From assembly GCF_000013025.1 (NCBI RefSeq), contig NC_008358.1, forward strand, positions 1,426,001-1,490,000: a stretch of DNA of 64,000 nt. Direction: 5' to 3'. Below, in pieces: positions 40,483-48,787 of the stretch; position 1 is the stretch's first letter; the number at the start of each line of letters is the position of its first letter. The position numbers were made by a program, and so were the translations under genes. This stretch comes from Hyphomonas neptunium ATCC 15444. GTDB taxonomy: Bacteria > Pseudomonadota > Alphaproteobacteria > Caulobacterales > Hyphomonadaceae. Below the pieces are notes generated by a model. The model ran no database searches and was not told the origin of the DNA. It saw only the letters and a list, made by a program, of their open reading frames with translations.

Positions 40483-41235
40483 ATGCTTCTCAACGGAAAG
40501 ACAATCATCATAACCGGCGCAAGCAGCGGTATCGGAGCCGCAGCCGCTAGGATTTTTGCGGCCGAAGGCGCGAACGTGGTTCTTGGAGCCCGCCGCGCCG
40601 AACTACTTGAGCAAATCACAAAGGATATTTCTGCCCACAGGGGCGAGGCGGTTTTCCTGGCAGGGGACGTCGAAGACAGCGCCTATGCCGCAGACCTGGT
40701 GAAGCTTGCAGAGTCGCGCTTCGGGGGGCTCGACGGCGCTTTCAACAATGCAGGTGTGACGGGTGATATGGGACCAATCCCCGACATGGCAGAAAGCAAC
40801 TGGCACAAAGTGATAGCGGTAAATCTCAACAGCGGCTTCTACGCGGCAAAGCATCAAATTCCGGCTATGCGCAAACGTGGTGGCGGTTCCATCGTCTTCA
40901 CCTCCTCATTCGTCGGACACACGATTGGTTTGCCCGGCATGGGGGCCTACGCCGCTGCAAAGGCTGGTCTCATCGGCATTACCCAGGTGCTTGCGGCGGA
41001 GCATGGTCCTGAAAACATTCGCGTCAATGCACTCCTGCCAGGAGGCACGATGACGCCAATGGCCGGGGATGATGCCGATTTTCATGAGGTCGTGCGCGGG
41101 TTTCACGCGCTGAAGCGCATGGCGGAGCCGTCTGAAATCGCTAACGCCGCGCTCTTCTTGCTTTCTGATCACGCATCCTTCGTAACCGGAAGCGCCATGA
41201 TCGCGGATGGCGGAAACTCGATAAGCAAACTGTAA
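40483..41235 (+). CDS. Short-chain dehydrogenase/reductase
   Basis: A 250-residue classical SDR. The cofactor loop TGASSGIG is at about residues 10-17, NNAGVTG about 86, the catalytic Ser is in IVFTSSFVG and Tyr/Lys in YAAAK, with a C-terminal LLSDHASFVTGSAMIADGG. It would oxidise or reduce an alcohol/ketone with NAD(P). The ATG at 40483 is chosen because GGAG is six bases upstream; 40471 is another option. The neighbouring monooxygenase suggests a ketone/alcohol pair in one pathway; this is inference. Confidence 0.92.
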   Translation: MLLNGKTIIITGASSGIGAAAARIFAAEGANVVLGARRAELLEQITKDISAHRGEAVFLAGDVEDSAYAADLVKLAESRFGGLDGAFNNAGVTGDMGPIPDMAESNWHKVIAVNLNSGFYAAKHQIPAMRKRGGGSIVFTSSFVGHTIGLPGMGAYAAAKAGLIGITQVLAAEHGPENIRVNALLPGGTMTPMAGDDADFHEVVRGFHALKRMAEPSEIANAALFLLSDHASFVTGSAMIADGGNSISKL

Positions 41236-41366
41236 GAAATTGCCGGTCTCCGTCATTCCCCATTGCGACCGGTCGCCTGGCTTTTACCGACCGGCGGAAA
41301 CGGGCTAATCTCTGACGTTGCGGGCTGGCCTCCTGGCGACCCGCCCGGGTCCCTGCGCGCCCGCCG

Positions 41367-43118
41367 CTAGGTCGCGTCCGGCATCAGGCCCGCTGCCATC
41401 AGGCGCTCGACGATGATGGGTAACAGGTTTTCCGGAATCTCCCCGGGCGCCGGCTGGCTCGTAAAGTCCCGCGACTCTGAAAGCACGCGGTCGCCCTGGC
41501 GGATGATGAAACCCTCATAGCCCTTTGCCGCCACCTGGTTGCAGATCTCGGTGTAGGTGTTCAGCCCGCCCGCATACGGCATGAACATGCGCGGCTTGCC
41601 CGGCACGTTGGCGCCCATGTACCAGCTGTTGGCCTGGGGCAGCATGGTCGGCGTCACCGCTTCGGTCGAATGCCGGCACCACGCCGCCTCGGCTTCCGGC
41701 GAGGCCTCGATGCTGGTCTGCTGGCGCTGTTTCAGCGCCACGAGGCAATCGGCGATCCAGTCGACATGCTGCTCGATGGAATTGATCATGTTGGTCAGCA
41801 CGGACGGGCTGCCCGGCCCGGTGATGGTGAACATGTTGGGGAAGCCCGCAACCATCAGCCCCAGATAGGTGCGCGGTCCTTCCGCCCAGTGATCCTTGAT
41901 GCGCCGGCCGCCCACCCCCCGCAGGTCGATACGGTCGATAGCGCCCGTCATCGCGTCGAAGCCGGTCGCCAGCACAACCGCGTCGAACGCATATGCCTTC
42001 TTCGAGGTTTCAATGCCTTGCGCATTGAAGCCCACCAATGGCTCGGCGCGCAGGTTCACCAGCTCGACATTTGGCCGGTTGAACGTCGCGTAATAGCCGG
42101 TGTCGACGCAGGGCCGCTTGGTGCCGAACGGGTGATCCTTCGGTGTCAGCAGGTCGGCCACCGCCGGGTCAGCGACTTGCCCGCGGATCTTCTCGGCAAT
42201 GAAGTCCTGCACGATGCGGTTGGCGTCGGGATCGACCGCCGTGTCAGCGAAGGCGCCCAGGATACGAAACCCGCCCCAGGCCCAGCGCCGCTCCAGCTCG
42301 GCGCGGACCTCCTCTGGCGCGGTAAGGGTGGCCATCGCTTCTGAGGCCTCGTTCTGGAAGCCGCCGACCGTATCTCTTGAGGCCGCGCGGTAGGCGCGCG
42401 GGTCTTTCGCCCAGGCCTCCAACTCGGCTTCCGGTATCGGGCCGTTGTGCGCCGGCATCGAATAGTTCGGCGTGCGCTGGAACACGGTCAGATGTTCGGC
42501 CTGCTCCGCAATAATCGGGATGGACTGGATCGCGGATGATCCCGTGCCGATGATCCCCACGCGCCTGCCCGAAAAATCCACGCCCTCGTGCGGCCAGCGA
42601 GAGGTACGGTAGATATCGCCCTGGAATGTGTCGAGGCCGGGGAAGGTCACGTCCGTCGGGACCGAAAGGCACCCGGTCGCGAGGATGAGGTGGCGGCAGC
42701 GCAGCGCCTCGCCCGGATCCGTCGCGACCTTCCAGACTTGCGCGGCCTCGTCCCAATGGGCCGCGGTCACCCGGGTATTGAAGCGGATGTCGCGCTTCAG
42801 GTCGAAGCGGTCGGCGACATGTTCAGCATAGTTCAGCAATTCGGGCTGGGGCGCATACCGCTCCGACCAGCGCCATTCTTTCTCGAGGTCCTCGTCAAAC
42901 CCGAAACTGTATTCCAGGCTCTGGATGTCGACGCGCGCGCCGGGATAGCGGTTCCAGTACCAGGTTCCGCCGACGCCGCTGCCGGCCTCCACCCCTTTCG
43001 CGTTGAAGCCGAGCCCCCGCAGCTTGTGCAGCATATACATGCCCGCAAAGCCGGCCCCGACGATCAGGGCATCGATCAGTTGCCCGTCCCCGGACGGGCG
43101 TTCAGACGAAACAGCCAT
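41367..43118 (-). CDS. Baeyer-Villiger-type flavin monooxygenase
   Basis: A 583-residue FAD/NADPH monooxygenase. The FAD site VGAGFAGMYMLHKL is at about residues 15-29, followed by the GTWYWNRYPGARVDIQSLEYSF motif. The Baeyer-Villiger fingerprint region reads FQGDIYRTSRWP (about 165-176) and the NADPH site VGIIGTGSSAIQ about 187-198. The usual fingerprint is FxGxxxHxxxW(P/D); here Arg replaces His. PFGTKRPCVDTGYYATFNR holds the expected active-site Arg. It would insert oxygen next to a carbonyl, giving an ester or lactone. Confidence 0.92.
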   Translation of the reverse strand: MAVSSERPSGDGQLIDALIVGAGFAGMYMLHKLRGLGFNAKGVEAGSGVGGTWYWNRYPGARVDIQSLEYSFGFDEDLEKEWRWSERYAPQPELLNYAEHVADRFDLKRDIRFNTRVTAAHWDEAAQVWKVATDPGEALRCRHLILATGCLSVPTDVTFPGLDTFQGDIYRTSRWPHEGVDFSGRRVGIIGTGSSAIQSIPIIAEQAEHLTVFQRTPNYSMPAHNGPIPEAELEAWAKDPRAYRAASRDTVGGFQNEASEAMATLTAPEEVRAELERRWAWGGFRILGAFADTAVDPDANRIVQDFIAEKIRGQVADPAVADLLTPKDHPFGTKRPCVDTGYYATFNRPNVELVNLRAEPLVGFNAQGIETSKKAYAFDAVVLATGFDAMTGAIDRIDLRGVGGRRIKDHWAEGPRTYLGLMVAGFPNMFTITGPGSPSVLTNMINSIEQHVDWIADCLVALKQRQQTSIEASPEAEAAWCRHSTEAVTPTMLPQANSWYMGANVPGKPRMFMPYAGGLNTYTEICNQVAAKGYEGFIIRQGDRVLSESRDFTSQPAPGEIPENLLPIIVERLMAAGLMPDAT

Positions 43119-43284
43119 AGCGGTGTCCTTGTTGCTGATTGGACGTCAATTCAATACAGCGCAAATCCGCGCCCCGATAAAGCCTGCCGCGAGGGCCGCC
43201 GGCCTGGAATGATCCATTCCTCCAACCCGTGCCTTCACCGTTTGCCAGACAGCTTGACGGGACGTGCTCGATAAAAACGCCTCT

Positions 43285-44403
43285 TTACTTTGGTGGGACG
43301 CCTTTCCCGAAAACGTTTATGGCGCGGTTGAACGGGGCCTGCCGGTTAGTGTCATAACCAGAAGGCACAATCTCGGACCCGTCCCGGAGCACCTGGGCTT
43401 CCGGTGAATGCAGGGCGTCGCGCAACCGGCCTTGAGCCGGCGCACCCAGGGCGCTCCAGTGCCGTCGCAACGCTTCAAGGCACCAGACGCGGTAGCGTGA
43501 CACGGGGACGTTCTCATAGGTGCAGTCCTGAATGGTCTGATCGTACCGCCTGCGGCCCTCGCCAAACGCACGAGCATTCTCGCGAAGCTGGACAAGATGA
43601 GTTTCGCAGATTTCGTTGAGGAAGGCTTCAAGCGGCGCATCGATGCGATCGATGAGCTGCGGATCATCCTGTCCCGGCTTGGCGTTCCACATGCGTGCTA
43701 CCCATTCATACACGGCCGGCGCGCGTTCGCGCATGATCTCCGCCGGCGTCGGGTCCTGGCCAAAATGGCGGAACATGGGGGCCATCATTCCGAAATCTGC
43801 AATCGTCGGGGAGTTGCCGAGCAGGAAGGGACGTCGGACAAGGATCTCCTGCATAAGGTCCAGCGCCGTCAGATAGGTCCGGTCCGCGTGATCGCGGGTC
43901 TTCTCATTTACACCATCACCGCGTACGAAACCGCCCCGCTGGCGGCGCTTGAGACTGTTCAGAGCGAGAAAGCGCGGAAAGGGCAGCACGCCGCGGATCA
44001 GCTCCTCATAGAGAAATTCCGCCGCATGCTGACGGTCGCGGCGATAGGACCAGCGATAGTGCATCGCCGTCCGCCAGAGCCATTCATCGCCATAGTCCTC
44101 GATGAGAAGCGCGATGAAATTAAGGGCCGGATCGGCGGGATAGATGGTCGGCTCGTCCTGCTGGCTCTCCAGCCAGGCGATCATCGGTGTGGTGTCGGTC
44201 ATCCAGCGCCCGTCAGCGACCCGGACCACGGGCATCTGAACGATCCCCACGCCCTCAATCAACTTCCTGCTGTGGGCGACCGTCGGCAAGGATGCGTACG
44301 GGATCGAGCGGTAGCGCAGATAGGTCTCGAACTTGCCGGTATAGTAGGAGATCTTGCTCCCATAGACCTGCATGATACCGGGCGCGTCATCTGCCTGGCC
44401 CAT
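43285..44403 (-). CDS. Glutathione S-transferase-like protein with C-terminal extension
   Basis: A 372-residue protein. A thioredoxin-like GST N-domain (IMQVYGSKISYYTGKFETYLRYRSIPY, ending PVVRVADGRWMTDTTPMIAWLE) is followed by an all-helical GST C-domain with LLGNSPTIADFGMMAPMF. An extra ~110 residues follow, found in large GST-like proteins of alphaproteobacteria. The start at 44403 (MGQADDAPG) has GAGGGG seven bases upstream. It lies 166 bases upstream of the monooxygenase gene on the same strand. Substrate unknown. Confidence 0.85.
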   Translation of the reverse strand: MGQADDAPGIMQVYGSKISYYTGKFETYLRYRSIPYASLPTVAHSRKLIEGVGIVQMPVVRVADGRWMTDTTPMIAWLESQQDEPTIYPADPALNFIALLIEDYGDEWLWRTAMHYRWSYRRDRQHAAEFLYEELIRGVLPFPRFLALNSLKRRQRGGFVRGDGVNEKTRDHADRTYLTALDLMQEILVRRPFLLGNSPTIADFGMMAPMFRHFGQDPTPAEIMRERAPAVYEWVARMWNAKPGQDDPQLIDRIDAPLEAFLNEICETHLVQLRENARAFGEGRRRYDQTIQDCTYENVPVSRYRVWCLEALRRHWSALGAPAQGRLRDALHSPEAQVLRDGSEIVPSGYDTNRQAPFNRAINVFGKGVPPK

Positions 44404-44647
44404 ACCAACGCCCCTCTGCAAAGCTGCCGAACCCGACGTTCAGCCTCATCAACGAGATCAGCTGAACAAAGGCGAGGGATCAAGCGGAGACTGATGGCTG
44501 CCCGCGCTTTTGAAGTTTCATTGCCTGGTTTGAGCCGTTTCAAGCCCCTCTGGCAGTTTGATGTAACTGGCAGAAACGGGCCAGTCCCGGTCGACGAGAC
44601 CCTTCGTTCCCTATGCCTGCTTTTGCACACCTGACAGACGACACGTA
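44404..44647. other. Gap marking the left edge of the conjugative-element remnant
   Basis: No gene is recognised. Right of it, all genes to 51,700 are of conjugative-element type. Confidence 0.4.
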
Positions 44648-44902
44648 TCAAGCTTGTGTTCCTATCGCTCTGACGGGTCTGCCACTGACACCGATTGAGG
44701 GTTGTTGATTTGAGCGACTTCGAAACCGGCGCAGATGCGCGTTCAGGCGGGCAGCCTTGAGGCGGCGTTCCGTCAGCTCGCGTTCGAGGCGTTCCAGGAT
44801 GGGCCAGTAGGCATCGCCATAGAGTTCGATGACGCGGGCGACGGTCGCCATGGCGTTTTCTATGTCTGCGTCTGTGTAGACTTTTGAAGGGTCGATACGC
44901 AT
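44648..44902 (-). CDS. Small helical protein of conjugative-element type
   Basis: An 84-residue basic protein (MRIDPSKVYTDADIENAMATVARVIELYGDAYWPILERLERELTERR...), predicted helical throughout with a charged C-terminus. It lies 21 bases downstream of a DUF736 gene on the same strand, the usual kind of neighbourhood in integrative conjugative elements. No function recognised. Confidence 0.65.
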   Translation of the reverse strand: MRIDPSKVYTDADIENAMATVARVIELYGDAYWPILERLERELTERRLKAARLNAHLRRFRSRSNQQPSIGVSGRPVRAIGTQA

Positions 44903-44923
44903 GGCGACGTCTCAGCGGCGCTC

Positions 44924-45232
44924 TCAGTTTGCTTTCGGGCGGTTCCAGACGAGGACGCCGGTGCCCTCCTTTTCATTGCCAAAGAAGGCGGCCCGAAGGG
45001 GCCGGGCGAAGACCGGATCATCCAGGTGAACGGAAATCCAGGGCGCCCTGTCAGCAGGTGTCTGGTTCCAGGCTGCGCCGATTTCCCGGGTCCCGGCATA
45101 AAGGCGGTAGTCCGGGGCCCCGTCGCCCTTCTCCCGGATCGGGACGAGCTTCGCCCTTGTGTTGACGGTCAGAGTGCGGATGGTGCCGGACCAGACATCG
45201 TCTTTCAGGGTGAAGGTTCCGATCTGTGCCAT
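44924..45232 (-). CDS. DUF736 family protein
   Basis: A 102-residue protein beginning MAQIGTFTLKDDVWSGTIRTLTVNTRAKLVPI and ending WISVHLDDPVFARPLRAAFFGNE...VLVWNRPK, full-length and typical of DUF736. These small beta-rich proteins are markers of alphaproteobacterial conjugative elements and plasmids; their task is unknown. The start is four bases after the stop of an upstream gene fragment and has AAAGGAG nearby. Confidence 0.9.
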   Translation of the reverse strand: MAQIGTFTLKDDVWSGTIRTLTVNTRAKLVPIREKGDGAPDYRLYAGTREIGAAWNQTPADRAPWISVHLDDPVFARPLRAAFFGNEKEGTGVLVWNRPKAN

Positions 45233-45236
45233 GGGT

Positions 45237-45402
45237 CAGTCTCCTTTGCTGGCAGGGGTGTGAAGGGCCCGCCGGGCCCGCCTGAACCCGGCGTCAGACG
45301 CCAGGAAGCTTTCGATCATGGCGGCGGCGAGGGTCTCGGCGCGTTCCTCCTGGCCATAGGCCTGATGGTAGATCGCCGCATAATCAGTGAGCGCGGCGTG
45401 GG
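45237..45402 (-). pseudogene. 3' fragment of an unrecognised conjugative-element gene
   Basis: The minus strand encodes LTDYAAIYHQAYGQEERAET followed by LAAAMIESFLASDAGFRRAR and a stop just before the DUF736 gene. The frame is closed upstream by TAA and has no start codon near the fragment's beginning, so the 5' end has been lost at about 45,400. Confidence 0.6.
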
Positions 45403-45813
45403 TTTACCGTCTCGGCCCGGATCATACCTGACGACTGCCCGGACGCCCCCGACCAGAGACAGGATGGGTTCTGGCCGTCCCTCTACAAGGATGCGCCGGG
45501 GTTTATAGGTCCCGGTAACAATTTCCGGGAGCGCTTCGCCAGAGCGCAGGCCGACGCCGAAGCCCTCATGGCAGGCTGGCGCAAGGATGAATGGTTCTAT
45601 TGCGGGGTCGTCCTGTCCGTCTCTATCGACGGCGTCGAGCTTGCGCCCCATGCCGCCAGCCTCTGGGGCCTTGAAGCCAATTATCCGGGCTCGGAGAATG
45701 AGGCCCTGACGCAGTCTGCAAACGATTTGCTGCCTGAAGCCCTCGCCGAGGCAGGCCTTGTGCTGACCCGCCTCGCCGCGCTGGCGCCGGGCGGGGAAGG
45801 CGGGCGGACATGA
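45400..45813 (+). pseudogene. Conserved conjugative-element protein lacking its start codon
   Basis: An open frame reads FTVSARIIPDDCPDAPDQRQ, then FWPSLYKDAPGFIGPG and later EWFYCGVVLSVSIDGVELAP with HAASLWGLEANYPG. The body looks complete, but no ATG, GTG or TTG is in frame before residue 55, and a stop lies just upstream. Only the first few codons appear lost at the junction near 45,400. The downstream gene overlaps its stop (ATGA). Confidence 0.65.
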
Positions 45814-46061
45814 GCGATGGATTTGAACGCCTTCTGGGCCCGAGGCCCGCCCTGACCCTCGATATCGAGGCCGGGTTCGTCACCGCGATGTGGATCGGGG
45901 GCCGGTGCCCGGACCTGATCATCCGCGACTACGATCTTGGCCGGACCGACCGGAACGCGCCGCGCGATTTTTTCGGCGCGCCCTTTGTTGAGGTGCGTTG
46001 GCGCCTGCCGCCCTGGCAGCTCGGCCTCGCCCTTGCCCCCCAATCCCTGTTCCCCTTCTGA
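45810..46061 (+). CDS. Small hypothetical conjugative-element protein
   Basis: An 83-residue protein (MSDGFERLLGPRPALTLDIEAGFVTAMWIGGRCPDLIIRDYDLGRTD...) whose ATG overlaps the stop of the previous frame (ATGA), so it was translationally coupled to it. No signal or membrane segment. Not recognised. If the upstream gene is no longer translated, this one probably is not either. Confidence 0.55.
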   Translation: MSDGFERLLGPRPALTLDIEAGFVTAMWIGGRCPDLIIRDYDLGRTDRNAPRDFFGAPFVEVRWRLPPWQLGLALAPQSLFPF

Positions 46062-46206
46062 GGAGGTATCCCGATGGTGCAGTCGGACCATACCCGGCGC
46101 GGTTATACCCGGTTTTTCATCCCGGATATAACGAGGGGCACTGACAGTCATTGTGCCACTTTTACTTTGATTTTTTCAAACGGGTGCGGATACCCGATTT
46201 CTCATA

Positions 46207-46234
46207 TATACCACAAAGAATAGTTTGTGGTATA
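46207..46234. promoter_or_regulatory. 28-bp operator-like palindrome
   Basis: TATACCACAAA and TTTGTGGTATA form perfect 11-base arms around six bases (GAATAG). It ends eight bases before the ATG of the nucleotidyltransferase-fold gene, exactly where a repressor would block it. It lies in a locally AT-rich stretch (46150-46245) suited to a promoter. Confidence 0.7.
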
Positions 46235-46242
46235 AGACGCTT

Positions 46243-47259
46243 ATGAAACCAATATCTCTCACGCTGCAGACGCTCTATCAGGATCTGGTTCAGGCCCATC
46301 TCGATCGGCCGCTTACGGGTTTAACAGGCGCGCCGCACCTTCGCAAATCCGGTGGAAAATCCTGGTGGTATGCCACGATCCGGCAGCCGGGCGGCGCTCA
46401 CCAGCAAAGATTTATCGGACCTGACACGAAGGAAACAAGGACGCGTATCGCACGCTGGAAAGCCAGCGCCAAAGATGATCGCGCGTTCCGGGAGAACGCC
46501 GCCGCAAAAGCGCGGGCACTCAGAGCTGCCCGCTTGCCCGCTCTGGACATGCAGAATGGCAAAACCTTGCGGGCGCTGGCCCAGGCAGGCACATTCCGGC
46601 TGGGGGGCGTACTCGTGGGAACACATGCTTTCCGGCTCTATGATCTTGAACTGGGCGCTTATCTTTCAAAGGATGCGGTCGCCATTACGTCTGATCTCGA
46701 TATCGCATCGTTTCAAAAACTTTCGCTCGCAGTCGGGGATCATACTGAACCCGAACTTCCCGAAGTTATGCACGCGCTGGGTCTTGCCCCGGTCGAAAAC
46801 CTGCATCGCGGGCGGCCTGTCCGATGGCGATTGCCGGGAAGCGATTTCGTCGTCGATTTTCTTTCGCCGTCCTTTGAGCAGAATGAAGGACCGCAAAAAC
46901 TTGAAGCCTTAGGTGTCTGGGCTCAGGGTCTGCACTTCCTGAATTATCTGATCCGGGACCCAATTCCCGCCGTCGCTCTTTATCGGGAGGGCGTCCTTGT
47001 TCAGATTCCCGCCCCGGAACGGTTTGCCATCCACAAACTGATTGTATCGACCCGCCGAAAAGGACCGGGCCGGGCTAAGGCCGCCAAAGATCTTGCTCAG
47101 GCGCGCCTACTTATCGAAGCGCTCAGTGAAGGCCGCCCCCATGATCTGGCACTGGCTTACCGCGAGGCCGTCAGGGAAGGTCCCGCATGGAAAGCTGCGC
47201 TTGATACCGCCCTGTATGGCCATGCGGATCTTGTACGCCACCTGACACGGCGAGGCTGA
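46243..47259 (+). CDS. Nucleotidyltransferase-fold protein (GSU2403/NTP_transf_8 type)
   Basis: A 338-residue protein (MKPISLTLQTLYQDLVQAHLD...). An N-terminal region with KSGGKSWWYATIRQPGGAHQQRFIGPDT is followed by the nucleotidyltransferase-like core with LGGVLVGTHAFRLYDLELGAYL and TSDLDIASF, then DFLSPSFEQ and a C-terminal helical part. This is the NTP_transf_8 pattern, a distant relative of AbiEii-like toxins whose activity is unknown. The ATG at 46243 is used; GTG at 46225 would lie inside the palindrome. It appears intact amid broken genes. Confidence 0.85.
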   Translation: MKPISLTLQTLYQDLVQAHLDRPLTGLTGAPHLRKSGGKSWWYATIRQPGGAHQQRFIGPDTKETRTRIARWKASAKDDRAFRENAAAKARALRAARLPALDMQNGKTLRALAQAGTFRLGGVLVGTHAFRLYDLELGAYLSKDAVAITSDLDIASFQKLSLAVGDHTEPELPEVMHALGLAPVENLHRGRPVRWRLPGSDFVVDFLSPSFEQNEGPQKLEALGVWAQGLHFLNYLIRDPIPAVALYREGVLVQIPAPERFAIHKLIVSTRRKGPGRAKAAKDLAQARLLIEALSEGRPHDLALAYREAVREGPAWKAALDTALYGHADLVRHLTRRG

Positions 47260-47685
47260 CCGAACTGGCGCGAAGACGCATACAGGCAGCAACGCAATCA
47301 GGTGCGGCTTCAACCCGTCCCGCAATCTGGAAGGCGTTTCGGCATAGTCACACGTCGCCCCTTGCCTTGTCCTCTTCTCTGATGGCGCCCCGAGTGGATG
47401 TGCAGGCTCCGGACATTCGTGCCCGGGCAGTTCGCAGAAACGCCTTGTTTCCGTCTCTTGCCGCAGGACCTGGACGCCCTCCACCGGCCCCGAAACCGCG
47501 CGGGCCGGTAAATTTCCCCGGCGCGGGCGCGCCTTCCTCGCGAGACAAATTTCCCGGCCCGCGCGGTGCTCCGCTCTGCTGCGCCCCTGACGGGTTCAGG
47601 CCCGGCGAAGGGCGTCCTTCCGGTCCGGCGTCGACGGGAACAAGGGGTTCCCGGACGGCACCAGGGAAACGAAAAGGAGACCCCC
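47260..47685. other. 426-base gap upstream of the DUF736/relaxase remnant
   Basis: No gene. It holds the long inverted repeat at 47496-47566 and a smaller one, GGGAAC/GTTCCC, near 47638-47654. It is very GC-rich and looks like a control or transfer-origin region of the former element. Confidence 0.5.
47496..47566. repeat. 71-bp inverted repeat, candidate transfer origin or control site
   Basis: A 13-base arm CCGCGCGGGCCGG at 47496 and its exact complement at 47554 are extended inward by AAATTT on both sides (47510-47515 and 47547-47552), with one mismatched position between. The 20-base arms enclose 31 bases. It sits ahead of the DUF736 start and the relaxase tail. Confidence 0.6.
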
Positions 47686-47788
47686 ATGGCAAACGCACTC
47701 GGATACGTCACGGAAACCAAAGGCGGCTTTGAAGGCACGCTGGCAATGATGAACCTCTCAGCGCCCATCCGCATCGAGAAGAATGCGG
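47686..47788 (+). pseudogene. 5' fragment of a DUF736 gene
   Basis: After a good ribosome site (AAAGGAGACC) the frame starts MANALGYVTETKGGFEGTLA and continues MMNLSAPIRIEKN, the clear N-terminus of the longer DUF736 subtype. It then runs out of family sequence at about 47,786 and into relaxase DNA in another frame. About 70% of the gene is missing. Confidence 0.75.
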
Positions 47789-48667
47789 AGACCCGAGGAC
47801 GAATTGCGGGACAAACGGTTCCTGCTGGTGCGCGACTTTTCTGGCGCGGTCTGGCACGTGCCCGCGCTCGGGCTTGAGCCAGGTGAACTGCCCCCGACCG
47901 GCGCCGTGGTGGACGTGTCGGCCAGGGCCGCGGCACCCAGACAGGCAGACAGGACAATCGCGGAGATCGCCGGGCGAAGCGGGGGCGTCTACTCAGATGA
48001 TCTCCACGCAGCCCGGGATCCCGGTGCCTCGGCCGCTTTCCGGCTGGCTCATAAGCGGCGCCTCGAAGCCCTCCGGATGAGAGGCGTTGTGACGCGCCGC
48101 CCCGATGGCACCTGGGATGTCCCGGCCGACTATCTGGAGCGGGCCGCTACCCTGGAGGCCGTGCGGGGCGGGGGTGTCAGTATCAAAGTGCGCAGCTGGA
48201 TGGCGCTTGAGGCGCAGGTTATGGCGCGCGCCGAGACCTGGCTGGACGGACCAGATGCGGCAGGCGTCAGCAACGCTGCGGCCGAGCTTATGGAGCTCCG
48301 CGCTGCGCGGACCGCTTTCCTCCGGGAGAAGGGTTTTCTTCAGCCGGGGCAGACGCGGCTTTCGGAGGCGGACCGCCAGCGTCTGCGCGCCGGCGAGCTT
48401 GCCCGGGTGGCCGCCATCGAGGCGGCCGGCTCGGATCGCCAGAGCGTGAGCGCGGCGACCGGGGCGTCTTTTGAGGGCCGCTTCGAGCGCGTTGTGGACC
48501 TCGCCCAGGGCCGCATGGCGCTGATCGGTACAGAGAAGATGTTCGCGCTGGTGCCCTGGCGCCGGGAGATGGAGCGCTATCGCGGAGAGGCCCTCGTCAT
48601 TGAGGCGAAGGGGTCGGGCATTGGATGGACACTCAGCGCCGGGCGCACCCGGGATTTGGGCCGTTAG
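47789..48667 (+). pseudogene. 3' part of a DUF3363 relaxase (VirD2-like)
   Basis: The frame reads PEDELRDKRFLLVRDFSGAV, then AHKRRLEALRMRGVVTRR and ends EAKGSGIGWTLSAGRTRDLG. This is the C-terminal DUF3363 part of the relaxases encoded beside VirD4/TraG in these elements. The N-terminal nicking domain with its Tyr and His residues is gone. An ATG at 47783 gives a formal 294-codon frame but no nicking activity would be expected. Confidence 0.78.
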
Positions 48668-48680
48668 CGGGCATTCCCGG

Positions 48681-48720
48681 TTATGCCGCGATATGCCGCC
48701 ATTTGCCGCCATTTGCCGCC
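48681..48720 (+). repeat. Four 10-bp direct repeats before the coupling-protein gene
   Basis: TTATGCCGCG, ATATGCCGCC, ATTTGCCGCC and ATTTGCCGCC are consecutive, with a further partial ATTCACG. The 10-base period puts every copy on the same helix face, as in iteron-type protein sites. Confidence 0.6.
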
Positions 48721-48787
48721 ATTCACGATGGCCAGCCGGGCATCCTGAGGGGAAACTGGCCTGAAGCAGAAACCGGAATCTTGTCCC

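Noticed and set aside
45316-45651. Minus-strand 111-residue frame
   Set aside because: It spans the junction at 45,400 and opposes the plus-strand conserved protein, which has the better family character.
47310-47957. Long minus-strand Arg/Pro-rich frame
   Set aside because: A typical GC-rich shadow frame across the inverted repeat and the relaxase remnant.
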